Position numbers and translations under genes: made by a program
Assembly (NCBI GenBank): GCA_029237695.1
Contig: CM055277.1
Coordinates: 39,590,242-39,654,241, forward strand
Reading direction: 5' to 3'
Length of the DNA stretch: 64,000 nt
Source of the DNA: Conchocele bisecta
Taxonomy: Eukaryota; Mollusca; Bivalvia; Lucinida; Thyasiridae
The notes under the pieces: model-generated
The model's database searches: none
Seen by the model: the letters and a program-made list of their open reading frames with translations, nothing else
Told to the model about the DNA's origin: nothing
Shown here: positions 8,748-18,128 of the stretch, in pieces
Position numbering within the stretch: position 1 is the stretch's first letter
Layout: each line of letters opens with the position of its first letter

Positions 8748-9885
8748 TCACGTTACCGTTGTGGCGATTTTTTGATTGGCGGTGGCGATTACGATATGAT
8801 TATTGTAACCGTCAACCGGGTCGTCTCGTAGTATCATATTGCTCGGCGCCATATAAAGACCTATTCCAAATACATAGTCTACTGGGGTGCTGGCATTCTG
8901 TAAAACGTCTTGATAATTCTGGATCGCCTTCTCCAGGTCCACCCTAGCTGAGATGGCGTCCTCTACAAGTGCCAAAAATTGTTTTTGTGCATCAAACGCT
9001 GTTCCCATGCCCAGTATAGAACTGCGAGTTTGTTTTTGTGCGCCGAGAATGGCCCAGACGTACGTGCGAATGGAGTCGTTGACGCGAGTAACCCCGGCCT
9101 GCGTGAACCCTAGACCCGTATCTAACATAAATGTACCCCACGCGTTCTGAACCTCAGCAGCCTGCTGTATGTAATCGACGTGAGCCAGTTTCGAGGTAAC
9201 ATTTTACAAGAAAACACGCCACAGTGTCGACCTCCAGACACTTCCGTCCCGAAAGTCATAGTCGCGGGGTTCAAAATTCCCGGCGTTCCGACTGACGATG
9301 TGGTCACCGGAGTGATCGTGTCTAAAATCAGTCTGTGTCCAATTCCCGGACTGGCCGTGAATGAGAACGTCCCGAGGCCGGTGCTGGTAGGAAATGCTTT
9401 CTGTCTCCAGTCCGCGTCTTTTGAAACGTAAAATTCGTTACACAGTCTTTCAAAGGCCATACGGTTATATGTGTTGGATGGGATCCCAGGCGTCGTCTTG
9501 AGGTAGTGAAATACCTAGTTCTTTGAGAATCCTCCTAATAGTATAATACACGTGAAAGTTGTAGACACTTCGGAGCATGACATTCTTGGATGTCAGATGG
9601 TCTTTATATGAAACTCCACACCGGCTGTTGCGCACCATACAGCGAAATTTATTTGGTTCTGCCAAAACTGCATCGGTGTTGCTTTCCAGCCGTTTACCAC
9701 CTCCATCGTAGTAATCTTGGGCAACCTATATTGTTCAAAGATGTTAGGGAAGTTGGTGGCAAAGCCACTGTCGGTCTAACCGTTACGGTTGGGTGTACAA
9801 GGCGGTTAACAACGTCTTTTTGTGTGTATTTACCTCCTACCGCGTACTTTACATTAGAGTTAAAGCTAAATGCTTTGGTATCCAT
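8748..9885 (-). pseudogene. Conserved Polinton protein, probably virion-associated, frameshifted
   Basis: The ATG at 9883-9885 (MDTKAFSFNS) begins a gene carried by at least four minus-strand frames: 9694-9885, 9465-9665 (CMVRNSRCGVSYKDH), 9122-9460 (WRQKAFPTSTGLGTFSF) and 8748-9128 (GLGFTQAGVTRVNDSIR, then VWAILGAQKQT). The parts appear in one direction without gaps, so together they represent one protein of about 370 residues with Gly/Thr-rich, beta-like central sequence and a helical C-terminal third. I recognise it as a companion of Polinton capsid genes but not its fold. It is transcribed divergently from the next gene with only 14 bases between the start codons, which suggests shared control. 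Confidence 0.6.
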
Positions 9886-9899
9886 TGAAAGATATTATT
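9886..9899. promoter_or_regulatory. 14-base divergent spacer between two start codons
   Basis: The minus-strand ATG ends at 9885 and the plus-strand ATG begins at 9900. The spacer is AT-rich with no long motif. Any promoter elements must overlap coding sequence or lie in the spacer itself. Confidence 0.5.
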
Positions 9900-10582
9900 A
9901 TGTTTGCTACTATAACTAATGTTCAAAAAGGGAGTTGTGAACTTCAAAAATTAATAGACAACTGCTGCGAAAACGCCGGGTAGGCCTTAGATCAATCACC
10001 TTCACGGTTGGATGGCAGAATGTGGGGAAGAGCGAATGGTTTTACTATGTGAAGGATGGACTACAATTAGAAGTAAAGCTGCTCACGGACTGTGGGGAAT
10101 AAGACAGCTCAAAGATTTTGTCAACTCAGAGCTTGACGGTATAATCAACCTCACAGTATCGAATGCTACCGGGCTCGCAACAATGACCATCAGCAGTGAT
10201 AATAAGGTAGTGGTCTCCCCGGGGTTGGGTATTCAACTCGGTTTTAGAGAGACATACTCCTCAAACAAAGGAGTGTTTACCCCGGGTGAGTACGTCGGTG
10301 ATAAACCGTGGACTTCACCTTCACGAAAACTCTCAGGGTGCACCTGGATCGGGTGAACACATCGTACAACACGATAGACGGATCCCCCAGCACATTACTG
10401 AAAACTGTGCCCGCCAGCGATTGTTTCTATGGCGAGACTGTAACGTTAGACTTCCCACACCAGAGATGAAAGTTTTGGAATCGGGACACATCCACGAGTT
10501 GAAGATTTATATTCTTGATGATAAAGGGCGAGAGTTGAAGAACGATTACCCGATTTCGGTCGTCCTAGAAATTTCAAATTAA
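9900..10582 (+). pseudogene. Probable minor capsid (penton-type, single jelly-roll) protein, frameshifted
   Basis: The start at 9900 (MFATITNVQKG) runs to about 10001, then shifts. 10012-10356 carries the core, including GLWGIRQLKDFVNSELDGI, LTVSNATGLATMTIS and VVVSPGLGIQLGF, and 10286-10582 carries the C-terminus with GHIHELKIYILDDKGRELKN. The pattern, an ordered prolyl/Gly turn, 'ITL-NATG-TI' strands, then 'GLG-LLGF', resembles the small capsid protein found with Polinton major capsid genes. I assign minor capsid on that resemblance and on context; structure prediction is needed to be sure. The AT motif for the next gene starts one base after its stop. Confidence 0.55.
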
Positions 10583-10600
10583 TTAATTTTAAGAAAATTA
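10583..10600 (+). promoter_or_regulatory. Gene-start AT palindrome before the fiber-like gene
   Basis: TTAATTTTAAGAAAATTA begins right after the upstream stop and ends 11 bases before an ATG at 10612. It is identical to the copy at 7171-7188. Confidence 0.6.
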
Positions 10601-10611
10601 GAATTAAACGC

Positions 10612-12298
10612 ATGTTCGTAATATATATTATCAACATTATGTAGTATACGGACCAGGTAGTTCTTCCGATTGGGTGACAAATTCAAATAATTTGGAACCT
10701 GCAGAAGGGGGATTCATCCCGACAGAGGGCGACTTTTTAACTACCCAAAAAACAAAGGCCTTGATTAATAGAACTATATCGAGGGCCACGGACGAGATTC
10801 ACAAGAGTCTACTATCACAACTTAGAGAATATGCCCTGGCTGTGAATACACAAAGTCGTGAAGAAACGCATACGGAACTAAACGAACTAGGTAAAAAAAA
10901 ATAACCAAATTTAGAAAAGAGACCCGGTTGGGGATTGATAAAGTCGAGAAGACCGTAAGGCTGAAATTACGGAGGTTTATGATGCGTTGCGCTTAGAAGA
11001 CTCTCTCAGCAAAGAAGCTACACTTGCTGAATTAGACGGGAAAATAATCGATTTTCGAAATGAGGCCACGTCGGGTATTGAGAAAGCACGAGAAGACCAC
11101 CAGGCGGACCTTATGAAGGCTTATGAGGTGTTGCGCTCAGAGGACTCTCTCATCAGAGAAGCGGCACTTACTGAACTAGATAAAAAAATAACCAAATTTC
11201 GAAAAGAGACCCGGTCGGGTATTGATAAAGTCCGAGAAGACCACCAGTCTAACCTTGCAGAGGCCATTGCGGAGGCTTATGATGCGTTGCGCTTAGAGAA
11301 CTCTCACAGTAAAGAATCGACACTTACCGAACTAGATGAAAAAAATAGCCGAATTTATAAAAGAGACCAGGTCTGGGGTTGAGGGGGTCCGTGAAGACCA
11401 CAAAGAGGCCATTGCGGAGGCTTATGGGGCGTTACGCTCAGAGAACTCTCTCAACAGAGAAGCGGCACTTACTGACCTATATGAAAAAAATAACCGAATT
11501 TAAAAAGAGACCCGGTTGGATCTTGATAGAGTCCGAACGGGTATTGAGAAAGCCCGAAAAGACCACCAGGCGGACATTACGGAGGTTATAGGGTGTTGCG
11601 CTCAGAGGACTCTCCCAACGGAGAAGCAGCACTTACTGAACTAGGAGAAAAAATAACAGAATTTCGGGAAGAGAGACCCGAACGGTTATTGAGAAAGTCC
11701 GAGAAGACCACCAGGCGGCCCTTACGGAGGCTTATTATAGGGTGTTGCGCTCAGAGGATCGGACGGGGATTGCGGGATTAGGAACCCGAGTGGTTGAATA
11801 TCCGCGCCATTGATGAATCACTTGTTGCGGTTGATGATAAAGTAAATCGAGTTCGTACTGAGGCATATAACGCAAACAATGCGCTTGCCGGAATAGTGCG
11901 AACAATGAAAACACCAAAACGTGTCATAACAGTTTGGGCTGAGAAGCGGGGCCCATTGGTTGTGGGGCACTATGAATATTCGTTCGGTGCCAAAGCGAGT
12001 AATAAATATGGGGGATACACTATGACAGCTGCAGGTGAAGTTATCCAAATGGCGGTCTGCTCGGTTAATGCTAATGGTAAACCTGTGGGCGCGGTCGCGA
12101 TAAATATTGTAGTAGATGGGGAAGAACGGGGGGTTGGAGTCACTAAAATCTCTGGAGATAGTTCGACGGTGGTTTCGTTCTCCTGGTGATGATCGAATTA
12201 GACTTTCCCAAGGTAGTGTTATTAACTTTGTTACGAAAATCGGTGACTCAGATAGTTCTTCCACTATTGTCTCATTGTTAATTGAACTTATTGTGTAA
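10612..12298 (+). pseudogene. Fiber-like protein: capsid-end segment, coiled-coil stalk repeats, beta-rich head; frameshifted
   Basis: The coding region begins near 10612-10640; the first firm frame is 10674-10904, with NNLEPAEGGFIPTEGDFLTTQ, a probable anchoring segment. From about 10905 to 11780 six repeats of 144-164 bases encode charged heptad-like units (SLSKEATLAELDGKI, TKFRKETRSGIDKVREDH). The distal part, 11794-12189, has a short helical neck, then KRVITVWAEKRGPLVVGHYE and a series of short beta-type strands (YGGYTMTAAGEVIQMAVC). The end, INFVTKIGDSDSSSTIVSLL, lies in a second frame to 12298. Anchor, repeated stalk and globular tip is the plan of adenovirus and phage fibers. I infer a host-attachment role; the sequence shows only the architecture. 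At least four single-base shifts occur in the stalk. Confidence 0.65.
10984..11780 (+). repeat. Six-copy stalk repeat, 144-164 bp, in the fiber-like gene
   Basis: The anchor block GCGTTGCGCTTAGA or its variants starts at 10984, 11128, 11284, 11429, 11593 and 11742, giving spacings of 144, 156, 145, 164 and 149. Two spacings are exact codon multiples; the others imply frame slips. Longer units carry an extra GCCATTGCGGAGGC block. Confidence 0.8.
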
Positions 12299-12327
12299 AT
12301 ACTAATATATTGAAATAAATTTAATCT

Positions 12328-13012
12328 ATGAACGAATCACCGCTTCCAATTGTCAATACCGATCCACCAACACTGTATTCAACTCTCAATACCACTCCAC
12401 CAACACTGTATTCAACTCTCAATACCACTCCACCAACACTGTATCCAATTAACGAAAGAAGTTCAGATTTTAGGTTGAATAATATCGTCGCTATGCAGGA
12501 TATTTTAGTTAGAGAATGTGCAAATAGAAAAAGACACTCTAATAAATATAGGCGCGCGGCAAACATAGCTGAAGCATCTAGTACGGTTCTGGCAAGTGTT
12601 TCTGTGTTGTGTGGGGCGGGGACTGCTGCAACGCTATCTACAATTGTAATGATTCCACTTGCAGGGGTTTTGAGTGGAATTACCGTTTTATCTGGAACAC
12701 TTTGTATGGTAATTAGGGCGGCGGGTGGAAAACTCGAGAAAAAAAGTAGAAAACATGATAGAATATCCGTTTCTCGCTAGGTCTAAGAAAAATAGCATCG
12801 ACGTTATGGTGTCCAAAGCGTTGGCCGATAAGAAAATATCAAATTTAGAGTTTGAATCCGTGGTGGAAGAAATGGGGAGATATGAAGAATTAAAAAATGA
12901 TATAAGGATCAAGGCGCGCGCCACCATGCCAAAAATTGAGTGTACTGATTGGGATAAATTTAGGGTAAAACTTGGAAATAAAGTCGGAGGAAATGTTACA
13001 GCACCATTATAA
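12328..13012 (+). pseudogene. Polinton-associated membrane protein with N-terminal PPTLYSTLNTT repeats, one frameshift
   Basis: The frame 12328-12780 starts MNESPLPIV and has three tandem PPTLYSTLNTT units (36-base repeats, 12364-12448), then a basic helix and two adjacent hydrophobic helices, SVSVLCGAGTAATLSTIVM and PLAGVLSGITVLSGTLCMV. Near 12767 the frame shifts to 12725-13012, which adds KKNSIDVMVSKALADKKIS and a charged helical C-terminus. A pair of membrane helices followed by KALxDxxIS is a combination I have seen with viral-type capsid genes in invertebrate genomes, but I know no function. It is the last gene before the AT-rich terminal region. Confidence 0.65.
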
Positions 13013-13046
13013 AATAATTAAAAAAAATTTAAAAAAATTTAAAAAA

Positions 13047-13089
13047 AGTAGTATAGAGGGAGTCAAAATGATTCCACCTCTCTACTACT
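13047..13089. repeat. Hairpin copy of the terminal motif
   Basis: AGTAGTATAGAGGG at 13047-13060 pairs with CCTCTCTACTACT at 13077-13089. The first 32 bases match, inverted, the end at 14638-14669 with one difference. Confidence 0.75.
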
Positions 13090-13175
13090 AAAAATAATTA
13101 AAAAAAAAAAAAAAAAAAAAATAAATAAAATAAAAATAATAATAATTTAAAAAAAAAAAAAATTCTTAATTTTCC

Positions 13176-13192
13176 TAATTTTTTCAAAATTA
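13176..13192. promoter_or_regulatory. AT palindrome copy in the terminal region
   Basis: TAATTTTTTCAAAATTA, the same motif as at gene starts, here without an adjacent recognised gene. Confidence 0.4.
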
Positions 13193-14065
13193 TATTGGTG
13201 CAGTAAAACAAATTTACATACCTATACAACATGTGTTTTTCACTGAGAATTATCGGCTCTGTTTACCTCGGCTATCAATTTACGCATGGGCCATAACCCG
13301 TGTAATTGAAACATTGTCGTTACAACATAAATTATTACTATGTAATAATAGGGAGTGTTCAGCTTTAAATTATTATTAAAAAAAAATATAAAATTAATTA
13401 TAAAATTAACAAAATAACGAACCATCACATGTTTTCTTTCGCCAATAGGTATTAATAAATAATTATAATATGCACACCATTTGTATGTTGTATAGGAAAC
13501 TGATGAGTATATATATGTTTGTTGACCTTACAACAATTGGTCTCATCTCGTGTGTGCTATGTTGTTGATCCGGTATGACGTCCGTCTCGTCTGTTTAATG
13601 GTAGCAGTCTATGCATATGTGTGTATTTGGCGATGTAATTGTGTAGCTCAAAGGTGCCGGCCTAAAAGATTTCTGCCTAAGAGCTTTGCAATTTCGGAAA
13701 CCAAATTCACACATAGGCTCGTCTTACTTCGCTGGTTTCTCTTAATAGAGGAATTGGAATTGGCAATGGGGTTCAAGGCGACCCAGAATGTGAGCCAACA
13801 GATGCGTGGGCTTAAGAAAGGTCCCAACACCCCAGTGGCTGGGTGCCGGCTAGAAATCTGCCCAGTCGCTGGGGTGTTGTGCACGAGTGGAGGCTTTTGT
13901 TGCTATTTTTTTTTTTAATTTTTACAAATTATTAATATCTTTATACGCGATAGACCTAATCGTGTAATCTCTCTATAAAATGGACACCTAATTTACATGT
14001 TCATAACACGTGTAATTGGAACATTGTCGTCTGCTTGGTGTGATTATAACATAAATTAGTTCTGT

Positions 14066-14227
14066 TCAATAATTTTCAATTTCTTCTAATAATTTTCCAA
14101 TTTCTTCGTTAAAAGCGATATTGTAGAAACGCATATCCGTAAACGAATCTTTGATTTTAAACTGTTTTATAAAATTAGTTTGATAATGTTTCGGTAGTGT
14201 TTCTCCGATCCTATTTAGTCGCTTCAT
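14066..14227 (-). CDS. Short hypothetical ORF (53 codons)
   Basis: An ATG at 14225-14227 opens MKRLNRIGETLPKHYQ and runs to TGA at 14066-14068. The product is a compact charged helix-forming sequence ending in KLLEEIENY. It lies in the element's terminal region in the minus orientation, about 85 bases from the ORF at 14312. No family recognised; it could be chance in AT-rich DNA, but residue composition looks protein-like. Confidence 0.3.
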   Translation of the reverse strand: MKRLNRIGETLPKHYQTNFIKQFKIKDSFTDMRFYNIAFNEEIGKLLEEIENY

Positions 14228-14311
14228 TATATAAATTTTTGATACTTATACCGGCGACATAATTGCCGGTTTAATATTGTAAATGCAACGTTTTTATCGC
14301 AGCGTAATAAA

Positions 14312-14446
14312 TTACGCTGATATTTCATGTATCGATACACATAGTATTGTCATTTTACCGTGTTTTAATACTGTAGAAACAACAGCGTAAAATCCTTCAT
14401 CCAAATCATTATAAACGTCCAATTCGTTGTGTATTTTATTATCCAT
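14312..14446 (-). CDS. Short hypothetical ORF (44 codons)
   Basis: An ATG at 14444-14446 opens MDNKIHNELDVYND and ends at 14312-14314. It may be the start of a longer gene continued, after frame breaks, by the ORF at 14066. Function unknown. Confidence 0.25.
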   Translation of the reverse strand: MDNKIHNELDVYNDLDEGFYAVVSTVLKHGKMTILCVSIHEISA

Positions 14447-14601
14447 TTTGTTATAATATTTTATTATAACCTATTAAATTTATATGTTCAATTGGACGTG
14501 AAAAAAACATGATGTATTTATGACACCAATTTTGAATATTTCGTGGTTGGTGGGAGACAATTTCATCGTTAACTATTTTTTTGATTTTTTGGGGGTGGTG
14601 G

Positions 14602-14669
14602 AGTAGTATAGAGGGTGGAGAAATGATGCCACCGTTAGGTGGTATCATTTTGACTCCCTCTATACTACT
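14602..14669. repeat. 68-bp near-perfect palindrome: two terminal motifs head-to-head
   Basis: A left-type end (14602-14633, AGTAGTATAGAGGG to GCCACC) faces a right-type end (14638-14669) across the four bases GTTA. The right half is the inverted match of 13047-13078. I use 14669 as the probable right border of the Polinton. Confidence 0.75.
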
Positions 14670-14679
14670 TCATGCATAT

Positions 14680-15070
14680 GTTCATTCCCCACCCCACCCA
14701 TGCTCCCCTTGTTCACAAGGTCAAGGTCAATTAACTTTGAAAGTTCACATTCAGTAGATGCATACGCGTGTATTGTACGAGCACAGCATGTGCATGATTC
14801 CCACCATTCATATATTCATTCCCCGCCACATACATGCTACCCCTGCCCCCATGGTCAAGGTCAAATAACTTTGAAATTTCACATCCAGTATATGCGTGCG
14901 CGTTTCTCCATTCTCCTATAACTTCTTTAGTGTACGAGCGATTGGCTTGAAACTCCATGTGCATGTTTCTCATCGTTCATATTTTCATTCACCACCCTAC
15001 CCATGCTCGCCGGTACCAAAGGTCAAGGTGAAATAACATTGATTTCACATTCATTAGATTCATGTGCGGT
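14680..15070. repeat. Three-unit tandem repeat, about 134-169 bp, with TCAAGGTCA
   Basis: Units start with TTCATTC at 14681, 14815 and 14984. Each has AAGGTCAAGGT(C/G)A followed by an AACTTTGAAA-like stretch. Confidence 0.7.
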
Positions 15071-15247
15071 TCTCCATTCTCCTATGTCGTGTTTACTGTA
15101 TGAGCGATTGGCTTAAACGTACATGCCCACGCAGTAGACACAAAATGTTCTCTATATCAGAGACATCATCTGAGACATTTTCTAGCAAAATAAACATTCA
15201 TTCACCACTACCCCATGTATTAATTGGCATTATTATACATTTTATAT

Positions 15248-15575
15248 CAGACGGAAATGTCCACACTGAAATCAGGGGTGATAACCGTGTTTCCTTAAAA
15301 TGTTAACGGACATTACTATTTGGTCTCTGTATGTATTTTTGGATGTGCAATGATCATACTTTATAATGTGTCTACAATATTTTGTTTCAGGTGACGCATT
15401 TAATTAGTATAAATAATTAACAAATATCATGCCTCATTTGCATATGAAAATAGCCTGATACCACCGCGCTTCACAGTCAGTAAAGTACACATTACTAAAT
15501 TATCATATCTGTATAGTTTTTAGAACAGGTGGAATAGTGACACAATTATACACTTATTTAAATCCTATAAATAAC
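15248..15575. repeat. Dispersed repeat, second copy at 61778-62122
   Basis: Shared blocks in the same order and orientation include TGTGCAATGATCATACTTTA, ATGCCTCATTTGCA and AGCCTGATACCACCGCG. About 330 bases, no inverted ends seen. Confidence 0.75.
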
Positions 15576-15825
15576 ATGTTGTACCTAATGGGTGGGCATG
15601 TACCTTTAACATTGTATGTGCAGATTTATGATCCAACCACCACAGCGATGTGATACATGCCGTTGGCGGCATTCTTGTGTTTCTATGTGGCTGACACCTT
15701 ATAACAGCTGTATTCACGATTGAAAGTCAGTGTTGATCAGCCGATTTGACATTCGACTGCCCGAGCCCATTGAACACACTGTAGAAGATAATGTTTCTCC
15801 AGATAAAACTATGTTTATGCCCCCG
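15576..15825. other. Non-repetitive stretch, nothing recognised
   Basis: No open frame or repeat match to the rest of the window was seen. Confidence 0.4.
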
Positions 15826-15829
15826 TCAC

Positions 15830-16460
15830 AGATTGGTGAGGGGGACATATAGTGTTGCCGGCGTCCATTCTCCCGTCCGTCCGTCCGTACGTCCGTCTGT
15901 TTTATAATTTCTGTTTCCGCATTGCTCTAATGGTCCTCTACCGCCCTGCGACAAATCCACGATCGTCTCGCCCCTGCTAAGTCCAGGGTGAAGGTCACAT
16001 ACTTTGTGCATTTGAAACCTTAACGCTCGGGTAATTGTCTTATACTTTCTGTTTCCTAGCACTCATCTGCTTGATATTTCACACACGTATTGATTAAATA
16101 GTCCTCTACCACCCTGTGACAAATCCACGATTGTGCCGCCCCCGCTAAGCCCAGGGTGAATGTAACATAATTGGTGCATTCGAAACCTTAACGCTCGGGT
16201 AAATATCTTATAATTTATATTTCCTTGCACATATCTGCTTGATATTTCACACACGCATTGCTCTAAATGTCCTTTATCGCCCTGTGAAAACCCCACGATC
16301 GTCCTGTCCCCGCTAAGCCCAGAGTCAAGATCACATATTTGGACTGTTCGAAACTCTGGTAAGTGTCTTATAATACCGCTTGTCTTGCATTGATCTGCTT
16401 GATCTTTCACACACCCATTTCTCTGCTTTCATGCTTTGACAAATCCACGCTTCTGTGGCC
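15830..16460. repeat. Tandem repeat, about 150-175 bp, 3-4 diverged units
   Basis: Units share CTGCTTGATATTTCACACAC, a block beginning CCCTG(T/C)GACAAATCCACGA, and AACCTTAACGCTCGGGTAA. The array begins with a CCGTCCGTCCGT run. Confidence 0.7.
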
Positions 16461-16630
16461 CTCTGTGTTTTCAACTGTGCCTCGTTTTCTTTGGCTGTCT
16501 GCGGGGATCATTTGTGTGCCGACATGTAGCAGCATAATATCTATGAGCACATTGTGTCAGCGAGAAAATGTTATTTATTTTCTGTCAAGGTATTTGAAAT
16601 ACATGTACAGACTGTATAACTTTATGAACT

Positions 16631-16780
16631 AACATTGATACATGTGTTAACTGTGACTATATTATCTATATTAACTAATAACATTGATACATGTGTTAAC
16701 TGTGACTATATTATCTATATTAACTAATAACATTGATACATGTGTTAACTGTGACTATATTATCTATATTAACTAATAAC
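16631..16780. repeat. 49-bp tandem repeat, three copies
   Basis: AACATTGATACATGTGTTAA starts at 16631, 16680 and 16729 with almost no divergence, so the amplification is recent. Confidence 0.85.
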
Positions 16781-16804
16781 GTATAATGATTAATAATGAA
16801 GGAG

Positions 16805-17250
16805 TATACTGTCTGTTCCACCTTTTGCTGCCGACGAACTTTTGGCTATTAAACATATTAAATCTAAAAAATATTTAAATATTTAGTAGTTTTTCATCAA
16901 TAACAAAGTCACCCTCTCCCAAAAAAATTATTTGATGAAATTCCATCAAATATTGATTTTATTGCCAAAAAAATATTTTCGTATGGGCATTTAACATGGG
17001 GGCTAAAAAATAAAAACAAAAATTGTTTATTTAGGGACCGATTTTCAAAATGTTCTCTTAGTTACACCATTTCCAAGCTATCTAGCGGTTTGTTTCGCTA
17101 TACAATCAATATTTGGTGGAATTTCATGAAACAATTTTTTTGGTGGAGGGAGACATTTTTGTTATTGGTGAAAAGGTACTTAAATTTAAATATTTTTTAC
17201 ATTTAGTAGCCAAAAGTTCGTCGGCAGAAAAACATGGAACAGACAGTAGT
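16805..17250. mobile_element. Foldback element, about 440 bp
   Basis: CTGTCTGTTCCA near 16811 is matched inverted by TGGAACAGACAG near 17232. The arms also share CCGACGAACTTTTGGCTA and its inverse. A single left half is present at 34530-34725. Confidence 0.75.
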
Positions 17251-17343
17251 CATTATTGTTTATCTCTATAGATATTACCTCACGGTTAATTTCGAGCAGG
17301 TATTTATTTCATATAAACATGTACATACAATTCAAATACAATC

Positions 17344-17490
17344 GAGGTTCCCGGTATTTAGCCGGTACCCATTTACAGCTGGGTGGGCTGAAGCAGTGTC
17401 TTGCTCAAGGACACAACGCACGACTCCGGTGAGGATCGAACCCACGACCGTAAGGTCCGACGCCTCAGACCACTCGACCACACGCTCCAT
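17344..17490 (-). mobile_element. tRNA-derived SINE
   Basis: Read on the minus strand it has a tRNA-like head: an A-box-like TGGTCGAGTGG and a B box GGTTCGATCC. A CCTTGAGCAAGACACT block follows, a motif seen in deuterostome/mollusc SINE central domains. It is not a functional tRNA, as the acceptor stem does not close. Confidence 0.7.
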
Positions 17491-17499
17491 GCTTAATTT

Positions 17500-18110
17500 A
17501 TGTGACTGTGACATTGGAGAATTATCTGTATTTTATATGTCAAGAAATGTGATATGTGTTAATTTTAAATTATATGCGCACCCTATGTTATATGTTATAA
17601 TAAAATACAAGTGAGTGATCTAATTGGTGAACATTTACAAGGAGAGTGATGAAATAGACTACAAGTGTGTCTGCTTCGGCCTGAAGGCTTAGCAGATTGA
17701 AGATACTATTCGAACGCTAACATACTTTATAATTAATAATGTAACCAAAAATTGGCATACATACCTTGATACAGTTCGACTGATTTCTAATTTAGTAAAT
17801 TTGAGAATTTTATGTTACCCCGCCCACCCACGTATGTAAGGAGTGGGAATTAAATCTGCGATTAAATCATTAAACATTAACGAAATGTAGCCAATATTTG
17901 GCCAACTTACGTGCTGACATAAGATCTCCAAACGGACAGTCGTGGAATATTTACTCTCTCCATTATCTCTCATAAACGTGGAATATTTCGTAAGCGTGTG
18001 AAAGCATGTCGGCTAGTAAGCAATGCAATGGCGTTAGGTTACGTTACTATGTTACGTTTCTAACGCAAAGACGTCGACGTCACAGACGCATTGTGCAGCA
18101 GAATACGTGA
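17500..18110. other. Mostly unique sequence
   Basis: No gene model seen. CpG dinucleotides rise after about 17,990, including GTCGACGTCAC near 18072. Confidence 0.35.
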
Positions 18111-18112
18111 CA

Positions 18113-18128
18113 TTTTCGCGCCAAATTA
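18113..18128. promoter_or_regulatory. E2F-like site TTTTCGCGCCAAATTA
   Basis: Matches the E2F/DP core TTTSGCGC with flanking AAA. It lies in a CpG-containing stretch 6.6 kb before the first coding exon of the CENP-Q-like gene. Promoter function is inference. Confidence 0.3.

Larger units (their letters stand above)
13013..14065. other. AT-rich right subterminal region, no firm gene
   Basis: Homopolymer A-runs (13090-13160) surround a hairpin at 13047-13089. A block containing ACGTGTAATTGGAACATTGTCGT-like sequence occurs twice (near 13298-13335 and 14005-14055). A second pair sharing GTGCCGGC and TTTCTGCC-like words lies at 13654 and 13843. I see no convincing coding frame. Confidence 0.5.
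1..14669. mobile_element. Degenerate Polinton/Maverick (virus-like DNA transposon), left end outside window
   Basis: The segment holds the Polinton hallmark set on both strands: protein-primed family B DNA polymerase, a DDE integrase, an FtsK/HerA-type packaging ATPase and a double-jelly-roll capsid protein, together with several small genes that travel with them. Gene spacing is virus-like: stops and starts touch or overlap at 1578-1581, 2577-2596, 3407-3412 and 8481-8501. Nearly every long gene has one-base frameshifts, so this copy looks dead, or the assembly has uncorrected indels here. The right border is set at an inverted copy of the terminal motif ending at 14669; after it, clam-type tandem repeats begin. 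The left terminus and the N-terminal half of the polymerase lie before base 1. Element class is secure; the right border is less so. Confidence 0.9.

Noticed and set aside
1..13012. Adenovirus-like maturation protease expected in Polintons
   Set aside because: I looked for a His/Asp/Cys protease among the frames and found none; it may lie left of the window or be lost.
1..14669. Integrated retrovirus or giant-virus fragment
   Set aside because: The integrase could suggest a retrovirus, but there is no reverse transcriptase or LTR; polymerase B, packaging ATPase and capsid together fit a Polinton.
17385..17490. tRNA gene
   Set aside because: Good A- and B-box words, but no closing acceptor stem and a SINE body follows. 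Same for 27385, 36592 and 59280.
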